Shown piece by piece: positions 40,791 through 49,185 of a DNA stretch of 64,000 bases (position 1 is the first letter of the stretch; each line of letters starts with the position of its first letter). This DNA is from Bacterioplanoides pacificum (lineage in GTDB: Bacteria; Pseudomonadota; Gammaproteobacteria; Pseudomonadales; Oceanobacteraceae). Location: NCBI RefSeq assembly GCF_042648445.1, contig NZ_JBHRYB010000013.1, positions 186,001-250,000 on the forward strand, written 5' to 3'. The notes under the pieces are model-generated. The model saw only the letters and a list, made by a program, of their open reading frames with translations. It was not told the DNA's origin and did not search any database. Position numbers and translations under genes: made by a program.

Positions 40791-41969
40791 TTACGCTGAA
40801 TCTCCACGACGAATAGCCACCCGAGCCAATACCGGGCCAACAATATCAAATAACACGGTCGAGCTGACCACAACAGATAACAACACCTGACGATACTGCG
40901 GAAATTCCGCCGCGGCCACCAGTGCCATCCCAATCGGCACCCCGGCCTGAGGCAGCAGCGCCAGGCCCATCCAGTGTTTAACCGCCGGACGCGAACCCGC
41001 CAGTTGCGCTCCGATTAACGCCCCGAGATATTTACCCGCAGAGCGACCCAGAAGGTACACCAGACCCATCAGCCCCAGAGCCTGTAATGCCTCAAACTCC
41101 AGCGCACTGCCAGCCAGGATAAAAAAGATCACCATAAAAGGTGCCTCAATATCCTCAATGGCATGAAACGGATATTCGTGATGTTTTGCCAGATTCGCAA
41201 CCGTGGCTCCCACCGTCATAGCCGTAATCAGGTAAGAAACTTCCAGCCAGATCGCCAGCCCACCACATAAAAAAACGATGCCCAACGCTTCAATCAGGAT
41301 TGGCTGGCCAGGACAGGCACGACCGGTTAAATAGGCCGCCGGTAAACCAATTGCCACTCCCAGCACCAGCGCAATAACAACTTCCCGGGCCGCTTCCATA
41401 AAAAAATGGGCATCCAGACCGCCGCCATTTAATGCTGTTACCGCTGACAAACCGACAGCAAATAATAACAAGGCCCAGAAGTCATCGATGGCAACGATCG
41501 ATAACAACAACCGTCCGAACGGCGATTCGGTGGCACGTTTTTTATTAATTTCCTCCACCACATCCAGCAGCGCTGCCGGTGCCGTGGCGGAGGCGATACA
41601 ACCCAGTAATAACGCCAGTTCCGGCGAAACACCAAGCAGCCATAAACAGCCGGCAACTAACAAGGTGGTAAAAACCGCTGCCACCGCAGAAATCCAGAAC
41701 ACCTCCGTTGCCGACTGACGCAGCTGCTCCAGCGTTAATTTTCCACCGATCAGAAAACCAACCATGATCAACGTCATTTCGGCAATTAAATTAAAATGCT
41801 GGCTGAAGCCTGGCGGAATCAGGTCAAAGCCTTCCGTGCCGATCAGCGCACCAAAAATCAGCAGCAGAGTCACCCGGGGTAAAAAAGTGCGTTCGGCCAG
41901 AGTGGTGGTCAGCAGCCCTAATAACAATAAACCGCCTAAAGTAGAAAGAAATAACGCCGACGTTGCCAT
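40791..41969 (-). CDS. CPA2-type cation:proton antiporter
   Basis: 392 residues with about 12 transmembrane helices. LAERTFLPRVTLLLIFGALIG and LGCIASATAPAALLDVVEEI followed by LLLSIVAIDDFWALLLFA are features of Kef/NapA-type sodium or potassium/proton antiporters, with the ion-binding Asp pair in IDDFW. No cytosolic RCK/TrkA domain is attached. It would exchange Na+ or K+ for H+ across the inner membrane. Confidence 0.88.
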   Translation of the reverse strand: MATSALFLSTLGGLLLLGLLTTTLAERTFLPRVTLLLIFGALIGTEGFDLIPPGFSQHFNLIAEMTLIMVGFLIGGKLTLEQLRQSATEVFWISAVAAVFTTLLVAGCLWLLGVSPELALLLGCIASATAPAALLDVVEEINKKRATESPFGRLLLSIVAIDDFWALLLFAVGLSAVTALNGGGLDAHFFMEAAREVVIALVLGVAIGLPAAYLTGRACPGQPILIEALGIVFLCGGLAIWLEVSYLITAMTVGATVANLAKHHEYPFHAIEDIEAPFMVIFFILAGSALEFEALQALGLMGLVYLLGRSAGKYLGALIGAQLAGSRPAVKHWMGLALLPQAGVPIGMALVAAAEFPQYRQVLLSVVVSSTVLFDIVGPVLARVAIRRGDSA

Positions 41970-42046
41970 GATCTGAGTTGTTAAACCGATTTTATAAAGT
42001 TGTTGTTACATAAATAGCAAAATAAATGAGAGGGCTCACGCAGCTA

Positions 42047-42070
42047 TAAAAAAGCCCTCTTACGAGGGCT
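42047..42070 (-). terminator. Intrinsic terminator of the ccm operon
   Basis: On the minus strand AGCCCTC-gtaa-GAGGGCT followed by TTTTTT, 11 bases after the ccmI stop. It closes the nine-gene ccm operon. Confidence 0.92.
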
Positions 42071-42081
42071 AATGGATGCGT

Positions 42082-43299
42082 TTACTGAACCAGCTCACTG
42101 ATCACCAGTTTAATCAGCGCCGGTTCTTTATTACTGACCGGGGTTTTTTCCACCTGCCAGTCACCGGCCTGTGCAACCGGCTGGCCGGATTTAGATACCC
42201 GGGCCACCAGCGTAACCTGATCATAAGATGACAGATTCATCCCTGGCATCATCGCCTGAGCGTCACTCAGGGTAATCACTTGTGGTAAGTCGGCTACCGT
42301 CAGCCGTTGTGCCGCCAGTGGCATCGCTGGACCCGACACCGCTTTTGCCAGCACAAACACGGTATCCTGTGCCTGGGCTGCCGCTTTAGCCGCAACCGAA
42401 ATATCCACCAGAACTTTAATTTCCGGACGCTGCAACCAGCTCAGGTCAACCGCTTCGCCTTGTTGTGTCAGACGTTCTGCAGCACGCCGGATACCCTGCT
42501 CCAGATACGCCGCTTCCTGGCCAGCCGGCAAGCTAAGCCAGATATTTTTCCAGTGCTGAATGGCATCGTTGTAATGCTGTAATTCAAAGGCAAAAATACC
42601 TGCCAGACCCATCGCCTGACGATTATCCGGCATCAGCTGCAGCGCCTGCTGAATTAACTCATAATGTTGTGTTTCGACTTGCTGATCAGCGGCAAAAAAC
42701 TGCGCCTGAGCCAGCATGGTCATCGCCGTTGCCCGGTCGGCTACCGCTTCTTCCGGTAATGCCACCAGGATATCAGCAAACACCGCCGCCGCCTGGGCAA
42801 AATCACCTTCTGCATTTAATAACCGCGCCCGCAAATAATCCCATTCAATTTCGTCGGGATTTTTACTGGCGGCCAATGCCAGCCGTGATAACAACTCTTC
42901 ACGTTCAGGCACACTCAGCTGGGCCTCTGAACTTTTGCGCAGCAATTCGGTGGCACGGATTTCATTAGCCGCTCCCCAGTGCTGATACATCAGAAACGTT
43001 GCTGCCAGCGTCGCGGCAAAAAGCGACAGAGCCAGCAACCAGCGGTTTTTCCCGCCAACATCAACATCTGAGTGTTGCTGCTCATCGGCACTGGCGAGGA
43101 ATTCCCGATCCAGTTCCAGCTGCAGTGCCTCGCGGGTTGACTCATCCAGATCGGAGTTTTTCAACTCGCTGCAGCGCTCCTGATACAGATGCAAATTTTC
43201 TTCACTCTGGCTGATCACCTGCACATTGCCACGGAAAAACACCGGCTTAATTAAAAACCCCAGCAGTGGAACCAGTAATAACAACAACGCCCAAATCAT
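42082..43299 (-). CDS. ccmI: Cytochrome c maturation protein CcmI
   Basis: 405 residues. Two N-terminal transmembrane helices (1-20 and ~88-108) flank a cytoplasmic loop; YQERCSELKNSDLDESTREALQLELDREFLA is the conserved CcmI N-terminal region. The periplasmic part carries TPR-like repeats (NPDEIEWDYLRARLLNAEGD and following) that hold apocytochrome c for heme attachment. Overlaps ccmH by 4 bp; last gene of the operon. Confidence 0.93.
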   Translation of the reverse strand: MIWALLLLLVPLLGFLIKPVFFRGNVQVISQSEENLHLYQERCSELKNSDLDESTREALQLELDREFLASADEQQHSDVDVGGKNRWLLALSLFAATLAATFLMYQHWGAANEIRATELLRKSSEAQLSVPEREELLSRLALAASKNPDEIEWDYLRARLLNAEGDFAQAAAVFADILVALPEEAVADRATAMTMLAQAQFFAADQQVETQHYELIQQALQLMPDNRQAMGLAGIFAFELQHYNDAIQHWKNIWLSLPAGQEAAYLEQGIRRAAERLTQQGEAVDLSWLQRPEIKVLVDISVAAKAAAQAQDTVFVLAKAVSGPAMPLAAQRLTVADLPQVITLSDAQAMMPGMNLSSYDQVTLVARVSKSGQPVAQAGDWQVEKTPVSNKEPALIKLVISELVQ

Positions 43300-43787
43300 G
43301 ACTTCTGACCTTTTTCCGATGACCTTTGCGCAGCATTTTTCAACTGCTCCAGCTTGGCTTTTTCCTCAGCGGTTAATGGCTGATTACTGGTATTTTTTGA
43401 ACTGCGCCGGATGCCAATCAGTAAAATCAAACCAAAAACAAATAAGATCGCCGGACCAAACCATAATAAAAAGGTTTCTGCCCGCATCGGTGGGTTGTAA
43501 CGGACAAAATCGCCGTAACGGTCGACCATATAACCCACCACTTCATCGTCGGTTTTTCCTTGTTGCATCAGTTCGTAGACTTTGTCGCGCATATCCCGCG
43601 CCACCGGTGCATTAGAATCGGCCAGGTTCTGATTCTGACACTTAGGGCAACGTAAATCCTCAGCCAGCTGATTAAACCGTTCGGTGTCCTGCTGATTATC
43701 AAACGGGTATTTATGACCTTCAACCACGGCCAGACTGAGGCTGCTGAACACTAAGCTGAATACAAAGAAAGCGGTTTTCATCATCAT
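43296..43787 (-). CDS. ccmH: Cytochrome c maturation thiol-reductase CcmH
   Basis: 163 residues: signal peptide (1-22), the motif DLRCPKCQNQNLADSNAPVA with the redox pair C-x2-C, and a C-terminal membrane helix near 105-125 (LLWFGPAILFVFGLILLIG). The short CcmH type, with the TPR part provided separately by ccmI. It reduces apocytochrome thiols in the periplasm together with CcmG. Overlaps ccmI by 4 bp. Confidence 0.95.
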   Translation of the reverse strand: MMMKTAFFVFSLVFSSLSLAVVEGHKYPFDNQQDTERFNQLAEDLRCPKCQNQNLADSNAPVARDMRDKVYELMQQGKTDDEVVGYMVDRYGDFVRYNPPMRAETFLLWFGPAILFVFGLILLIGIRRSSKNTSNQPLTAEEKAKLEQLKNAAQRSSEKGQKS

Positions 43788-43789
43788 TC

Positions 43790-44311
43790 CTACTGCATCG
43801 CCTCAAACCGGGGTTTGAGTTTTTTCCAGACCCGCGGATTCAGATCTCCAACATGTTTGGCACGAATAATCCCCTGACTGTCGACCAGGAAGGTTTCCGG
43901 GGCGCCATACACTCCCAGATCCAGCCCCAGCTTGCCATCCGGGTCGGAAACGTTAAATTCGTACGGATTACCATAAGCCGTCAGCCATTGCCTGGCTTTA
44001 AAATCATCGTCTTTGTAATTAATACCAATAATACGGATGCCGTCCGCCGCCAGGGTATTTAAAAACTCATGTTCGGCTTTACAGGTCGGACACCAGGTAG
44101 CCCAGATATTCACCAGCATGGGTTGCCCCAACAGGCTTTTCGCCGATACTCCGGTGCCGCTTTCCAGCGCCTTTGCGGCAAATTCAGGGAACGGCTGATC
44201 AATTAACGGCGATGGCAAAACGTCTTTATTTTCTTTGCCAAGCCCGACCCAGAACAACACACCCATGGCGATAAAAATGCCCAGCGGTATAAATAATAAT
44301 GCCCGGTTCAT
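43790..44311 (-). CDS. ccmG: Thiol:disulfide interchange protein CcmG/DsbE
   Basis: 173 residues. Membrane anchor at 5-23, thioredoxin fold with WATWCPTCKAEHEFLN (W-C-P-T-C active site near 76-80) and the GAPETFLVDSQGIIR cis-Pro loop typical of DsbE. Delivers electrons to CcmH or the apocytochrome heme-binding cysteines. Overlaps the ccmF end by 4 bp. Confidence 0.95.
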   Translation of the reverse strand: MNRALLFIPLGIFIAMGVLFWVGLGKENKDVLPSPLIDQPFPEFAAKALESGTGVSAKSLLGQPMLVNIWATWCPTCKAEHEFLNTLAADGIRIIGINYKDDDFKARQWLTAYGNPYEFNVSDPDGKLGLDLGVYGAPETFLVDSQGIIRAKHVGDLNPRVWKKLKPRFEAMQ

Positions 44312-46311
44312 GCCTGTTGCTCCTGTGCTGTTATACCGGAAACCAGCTGCGCTTTAACGGCCACATCCTGTTTACGGCGGTACCGTTTATCCAGCATCGC
44401 CATCAGGCCACCCAGCGACATAAAGATGGCGCCCAGCCAGACCCAACGCATAAAAGGTTTGACCTGCAGCCGCATTCCCCAGGCACCGTCATTTAATGGT
44501 TCCCCCATGGAAACATACACATCACGCCACAGGTTGACGTCAATTTCAGCTTCCGTCATCACAGTGCCACGGGCGGTATAGCGGCGTTTTTCCGGCGTCA
44601 TAACATTAATCAGGGTATCGCCATCGTAGACTTCAAAGCGGGTTGCTTCAGAGCTGTAATTCGGCCCTTCGATATGACCACTTTCAACAAATTCAAACCG
44701 GTATCCGGCAAACTCCGCACTTTCGCCCGGCGCCATTTTTACCGATTTTTCGACACTGTAATTCGCCACCATAGTGACACCAATCACACTGATACCAACA
44801 CCAATGTGCGCCACAATCATGCCCAGGTAACTGATACCCAGCTTGGGAATACGACTCAGCTGGCCACGGGACTTCTTCCACACATCCCACGTGCTGGCAG
44901 CAATCACCCAGATACCCAGAGTCATGCCCAGCACCACCTGCCAGTTCATTTCGCTGGTTTTAATGATCGGCGTGGCAAACCCCAGAATGACCGACAACAC
45001 AAACGCTGCCATCAGTTCTTTGCTGAGGCGTTTTGGACTGTCACTTTTCCAGCGAGACATCGCCCCTAAGCCAATAAAGAAACTCAGTAACACCGCCAGC
45101 GGCACAAACATGGTGTTAAACCAGGCCGCACCGACTGAAATTTTACCCATACCGAGGAAATCAATAATTAACGGATACAAAGTGCCCAATAACACCGCCA
45201 GTGCCGCCACCAGTAACACCAGGTTATTGCCCAGCAATGCGCTTTCGCGCGAGATCCAGTCATAACGGCCAACCGACGCTACAGTTGGCGCTTTTAAGGC
45301 ATACAACAGCAGTGAGCCACCGACACAGATACCCAGCAATGCCAGTACAAACACACCACGCTCCGGATCAGAGGCGAAGGCATGTACCGACGTTAACACG
45401 CCGGAACGTACCAGGAAGGTTCCCAGCAGACTCAGTGAAAAAGCAAAAATTGCCAGCAGTACCGTCCAGCTTTTAAATAAGCCACGTTTTTCCGTTACCG
45501 CCAGCGAATGCAGCAACGCCGTTGCCACCAGCCAGGGCATCAGTGAGGCATTTTCAACCGGGTCCCAGAACCACCAGCCGCCCCAGCCCAGTTCGTAATA
45601 CGCCCACCAGCTGCCGAGCGCGATCCCCAGCGTCAGAAAAATCCAGGCCGCCACGGTCCATGGTCGTGACCAGCGTGCCCAGGCCGCATCCAGCCGCCCC
45701 CCCATCAATGCCGCCAAGGCAAAAGCAAAGGCCACGGATAAGCCGACGTAGCCCATGTACAAGGTGGGTGGGTGCACAATCAGGCCAAAGTCCTGCAATA
45801 ACGGGTTCAGATCGCCGCCTTCCGCCGGTGGCGATGGCAGAATACGGGTAAACGGGTTAGAGGTTTCCACGGTAAATAAAATAAAACCGACAGAAATCAT
45901 GCCCATAATGGCCAGCACCCGGGCCACCATTTCCAGTGGCAGCGATTGGCTGAACCAGGCCACAGCCAAGCCCCAGCAACCCAGCATGGCAACCCACAAT
46001 AATAGAGACCCTTCGTGAGCCCCCCAGACGGCGCTGATTTTATACGCCGTTGGCAGTGCGGTGTTGCTGTTGGCCGCCACATAAGCCACGGAAAAATCAT
46101 CCACCACAAAGCTGTAGCTCAGGGCCAATAAACTGGCTAATAAAAATACCGCCTGCCCCGTCGCTAACGGGCGGGCATAAGCCATCAGCCACTCTCGCCG
46201 GGCCTGTACACCAACCAGAGGCACCACGCTCTGAAAAGCCGCCAGTACCAGAGCGAGAATTAAAGCCAGCTGTCCGAATTCCGGCGCAATTGCCTGTAAA
46301 CTATTCATCAT
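44308..46311 (-). CDS. ccmF: Heme lyase subunit CcmF
   Basis: 667 residues with about 15 membrane helices. The WWD domain is visible in GWGGWWFWDPVENASLMPW near residues 230-250, with several conserved membrane His. Together with CcmH and CcmI it ligates heme from holo-CcmE to the CxxCH motif of apocytochromes. Located between ccmE (6 bp gap) and ccmG. Confidence 0.97.
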   Translation of the reverse strand: MMNSLQAIAPEFGQLALILALVLAAFQSVVPLVGVQARREWLMAYARPLATGQAVFLLASLLALSYSFVVDDFSVAYVAANSNTALPTAYKISAVWGAHEGSLLLWVAMLGCWGLAVAWFSQSLPLEMVARVLAIMGMISVGFILFTVETSNPFTRILPSPPAEGGDLNPLLQDFGLIVHPPTLYMGYVGLSVAFAFALAALMGGRLDAAWARWSRPWTVAAWIFLTLGIALGSWWAYYELGWGGWWFWDPVENASLMPWLVATALLHSLAVTEKRGLFKSWTVLLAIFAFSLSLLGTFLVRSGVLTSVHAFASDPERGVFVLALLGICVGGSLLLYALKAPTVASVGRYDWISRESALLGNNLVLLVAALAVLLGTLYPLIIDFLGMGKISVGAAWFNTMFVPLAVLLSFFIGLGAMSRWKSDSPKRLSKELMAAFVLSVILGFATPIIKTSEMNWQVVLGMTLGIWVIAASTWDVWKKSRGQLSRIPKLGISYLGMIVAHIGVGISVIGVTMVANYSVEKSVKMAPGESAEFAGYRFEFVESGHIEGPNYSSEATRFEVYDGDTLINVMTPEKRRYTARGTVMTEAEIDVNLWRDVYVSMGEPLNDGAWGMRLQVKPFMRWVWLGAIFMSLGGLMAMLDKRYRRKQDVAVKAQLVSGITAQEQQA

Positions 46312-46317
46312 GACACC

Positions 46318-46779
46318 TTATTGCCGCGCCGATTGCAGATCCTGCACACCGTCGTTGTGGGCTTGTTCCAGCGCCTCTTTGACTTCCGGAGGCATGTAAT
46401 TTTCATCGTGTTTCGCCAGCACTTCTGATGCCTGAAACACACCCTCGGCATTCAGTTTGCCCAGTGCCACAATCCCCTGCCCTTCGCGGAACAGATCCGG
46501 CAAAATACCGTCGTAGAAAATCGGTACTTCGGCTTTGCCGTCAGTCACTTTGAACAACACACCCAGGCCATCCTGCTGTCGTTCAACCGATCCTTCCACC
46601 ACCAGGCCGCCGGCCCGGATTGTGCGGCCAACCTGCGCTTCACCGTCGGCAATCTGGGTCGGAGTCATAAACAGGTTAATGTTCTGACTGAGGGAATACA
46701 TCAGCAGTCCGACAGCACTGCCGATGCCCAGCACCATAAAAAGAATCAGGGTTAAACGTTTTTTACGCTGAGGGTGCAT
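46318..46779 (-). CDS. ccmE: Heme chaperone CcmE
   Basis: 153 residues. RKKRLTLILFMVLGIGSAVGLLMYSL is the N-terminal anchor, and the periplasmic OB-fold ends in VLAKHDENYMPPEV, where the His of the H-D-E-N-Y motif binds heme covalently. It receives heme from CcmC/CcmD and hands it to CcmF. Overlaps ccmD by 17 bp. Confidence 0.97.
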   Translation of the reverse strand: MHPQRKKRLTLILFMVLGIGSAVGLLMYSLSQNINLFMTPTQIADGEAQVGRTIRAGGLVVEGSVERQQDGLGVLFKVTDGKAEVPIFYDGILPDLFREGQGIVALGKLNAEGVFQASEVLAKHDENYMPPEVKEALEQAHNDGVQDLQSARQ

Positions 46780-46975
46780 CGTTATTCTCCACCTGGCTGC
46801 TACGGTTACGTTCGCGTCGCAAACGCTGTGCTTGTTCTCGTATTATCTGACGACGACGCAACAGCGGCGCCAGCAGGTTATACATAATGATCAGGGCCGA
46901 TAAGCCATACGCCAGCCAGACATAAAAGCCGTGGCGGCCCATGGCGATAAATTCAGCAAAACTGTCGAACTGCAT
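46763..46975 (-). CDS. ccmD: Heme exporter protein CcmD
   Basis: 70 residues: a single helix (GRHGFYVWLAYGLSALIIMYNLLAP) followed by a basic cytoplasmic tail RRRQIIREQAQRLRRERNRS. The small subunit that stabilises the CcmC-CcmE heme complex. Stop/start contacts with ccmC (1 bp overlap) and ccmE (17 bp overlap). Confidence 0.92.
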   Translation of the reverse strand: MQFDSFAEFIAMGRHGFYVWLAYGLSALIIMYNLLAPLLRRRQIIREQAQRLRRERNRSSQVENNDAPSA

Positions 46976-47721
46976 CAGGACTCCAGAATCTTTTTCACCC
47001 AGCTGCGCTTGCGTTCGTGCAGCAGGATTTCGTTACGGGTACGCAAAATCACCAACAACGCAAAAAAGGTATAAGTGGTGACAATCATGATCAGCAGCGG
47101 GATCAGCATATCGATGTCCATGCTGGGTTTTTCTGTCAGCTTCAGCGTTGCCGGCTGATGCAGGGTATTCCACCAGTCGACCGAATATTTAATGATCGGA
47201 ATATTCACCAGCCCGACCAGCGCCAGAATGGCCGACGCTTTATGGCCGCTGTCTTCCGTTTCCATCGCCTGATGTAATGCCATCACCCCAAAATACAAAA
47301 ACAGCAGTAACAACATTGAGGTTAAGCGTGCATCCCAGACCCACCAGGTTCCCCAGGTCGGTTTGCCCCAGATAGCGCCGGTCAGCAGCGCAATCAGGCA
47401 AAAGCTGGCACCAATCGGCGCGATGGTTTTGGCCACCCAGGCGGCCATTTTCATCCGCCAGATAAGAAATACGGCACCGGCCACCGCCATCATCATAAAG
47501 GCGCTCTGAGCCAGAATCGCCGCCGGCACATGAATATAAATAATGCGGAAACTATTGCCCTGCTGGTAATCAGCCGGTGCATAAGCCAGCCCCAGAATCA
47601 GCCCGGCTACGCCCCCCACCAGCGACACCAGCGCCAGCCAGGGAATCCACTTTTCTGTAATTTCATAAAACCACTTAGGCGATCCCAAGCGATGATATAA
47701 GCGAACCAGCCATTGCCACAT
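46975..47721 (-). CDS. ccmC: Heme exporter subunit CcmC
   Basis: 248 residues with six membrane helices and the tryptophan-rich WGKPTWGTWWVWDARLTS (WWD domain) near residues 114-131. It loads heme on CcmE at the periplasmic face. Eight bases after ccmB and overlapping ccmD by one base. Confidence 0.96.
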   Translation of the reverse strand: MWQWLVRLYHRLGSPKWFYEITEKWIPWLALVSLVGGVAGLILGLAYAPADYQQGNSFRIIYIHVPAAILAQSAFMMMAVAGAVFLIWRMKMAAWVAKTIAPIGASFCLIALLTGAIWGKPTWGTWWVWDARLTSMLLLLFLYFGVMALHQAMETEDSGHKASAILALVGLVNIPIIKYSVDWWNTLHQPATLKLTEKPSMDIDMLIPLLIMIVTTYTFFALLVILRTRNEILLHERKRSWVKKILES

Positions 47722-47729
47722 AATGTAAA

Positions 47730-48398
47730 TTACCGCGATAAATTAAGTTTCAGCGCTGCTGCCACAGCAAACGGAGTTAAACACATCGCCAGTGCCAGCA
47801 AAGCACCGAGAAATCCTAACTGGCCGTTATAGGCCATACCAATACTGGCGTGATACACCGCACTGGCGGCAAAAATCAGTATCGGGATATACAGAGGTAA
47901 AATCAGCAGGCTTAACAGCAAACCACCACTGCGAACGCCGGCCGTTAACGCTGCCCCCACTGCTCCTAACAGGCTCAGTACCGGAGTGCCAATCAGCAGA
48001 CTGGCCAGCAGTGCAGCATACGCATCAGCGGGCAAATTCAGCATCAGTCCCAGTACCGGTGCCATCAACGTCAGCGGCAAGCCGCTGATACACCAGTGCA
48101 CCAGCGCTTTTCCCAGCGCCATCACATATAACGATTCACCGGATGCCAGCCATTGCTCCAGCGAGCCATCTTCGACATCGGCTTTAAACAACGCGTCCAG
48201 TGATAACAGCGTGGCCAGCAAAGCTGCCACCCAGATAACACCGCCAGCAATTTTGCCGAGAAATTTCGGATCCGGGTCGACCGCCAGCGGAAACAGCGCC
48301 GCCACCATCAGAAAAAACATCAGCGGATTCAGCCACTCTCCCGGATTACGCGCAGCCAGCAGGAAGTCGCGTTTAACCGTTGCCAGTACCAGGCTCAT
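47730..48398 (-). CDS. ccmB: Heme exporter ABC permease CcmB
   Basis: 222 residues, six helices. RNPGEWLNPLMFFLMVAALFPLAVDP and FKADVEDGSLEQWLASGESL are CcmB signatures. With CcmA it forms the ABC transporter that uses ATP to release holo-CcmE from CcmC. Overlaps the ccmA end by 4 bp. Confidence 0.96.
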   Translation of the reverse strand: MSLVLATVKRDFLLAARNPGEWLNPLMFFLMVAALFPLAVDPDPKFLGKIAGGVIWVAALLATLLSLDALFKADVEDGSLEQWLASGESLYVMALGKALVHWCISGLPLTLMAPVLGLMLNLPADAYAALLASLLIGTPVLSLLGAVGAALTAGVRSGGLLLSLLILPLYIPILIFAASAVYHASIGMAYNGQLGFLGALLALAMCLTPFAVAAALKLNLSR

Positions 48399-49054
48399 AT
48401 CAGCGCCCCCAACTCCAGACGCCGCAACGAAGCAATATTTTCCAGTGCGTGGTGAGACGTGATCACCACCGCTCCCTGGCTTTCAACGTGTTGCTGTAAA
48501 CGGCCTTCCAGCCAGGCTACACCGGCTTTATCAAGAGCGGTAAAGGGTTCATCAAGGATCCACAGCGGACACGGCCCAACACCACGCTCAGCCAGCGCCA
48601 GACGCGCCAGCCCTACCCGGCGCTGCTGACCTGCCGACAGCTGCATACACGGCGTTTCTTCGTAACCGTAAAGCTGCACTTCATCCAGTGCCCGCCACAG
48701 GTCATCTTCGCCGACGGCCCAGGCGGCCGTTAACCAACGCAGATTTTCGATCGGGGTAAGGGTTTTTTTAAGCGCTGCCAGATGGCCCATATACAGGCGC
48801 TGAGCGGCGTACTCGCTGTAGACCGCGGTTAATGCCCGGCCCTGCCATAACAGCTCGCCCTGGTAATCACGATTAAGGCCTGCCAGCAGTCGTAACAGGG
48901 TGGTTTTTCCGGCGCCGTTCGGCCCTGCCAGCTGCAGCAATTCACCGTTTTTAAGCTGCAACCCGAGGTTATCGAACAGCACCCGGTCGTCGCGCTCACA
49001 ACAGAGCTGACGGGCCTGTAAATCTATCGTATGGCTGCCGGTTGCGGCGGTCAT
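48395..49054 (-). CDS. ccmA: Heme exporter ATP-binding protein CcmA
   Basis: 219 residues from ATG 49054 (MTAATGSHTIDLQARQLCCER); the frame runs on to 49156 but the extra residues have no family match. Walker A LAGPNGAGKTTLLRLLAGL near 40-58, signature QLSAGQQRRVGLARL and Walker B LWILDEPFTALD are intact. First gene of the ccmABCDEFGHI operon, divergent from the fliK-like gene. Confidence 0.96.
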   Translation of the reverse strand: MTAATGSHTIDLQARQLCCERDDRVLFDNLGLQLKNGELLQLAGPNGAGKTTLLRLLAGLNRDYQGELLWQGRALTAVYSEYAAQRLYMGHLAALKKTLTPIENLRWLTAAWAVGEDDLWRALDEVQLYGYEETPCMQLSAGQQRRVGLARLALAERGVGPCPLWILDEPFTALDKAGVAWLEGRLQQHVESQGAVVITSHHALENIASLRRLELGALI

Positions 49055-49185
49055 AATGACCCCTATTACTGCTGAAAAAATCCGCCACTCCGCACCGGGA
49101 GTCGCACAAAACCGCCGCATTATATACAAATTCCCTCTGTTAGGACGGAGCGGCACAAACTAACATGGGTAAAGATGAGTAAACC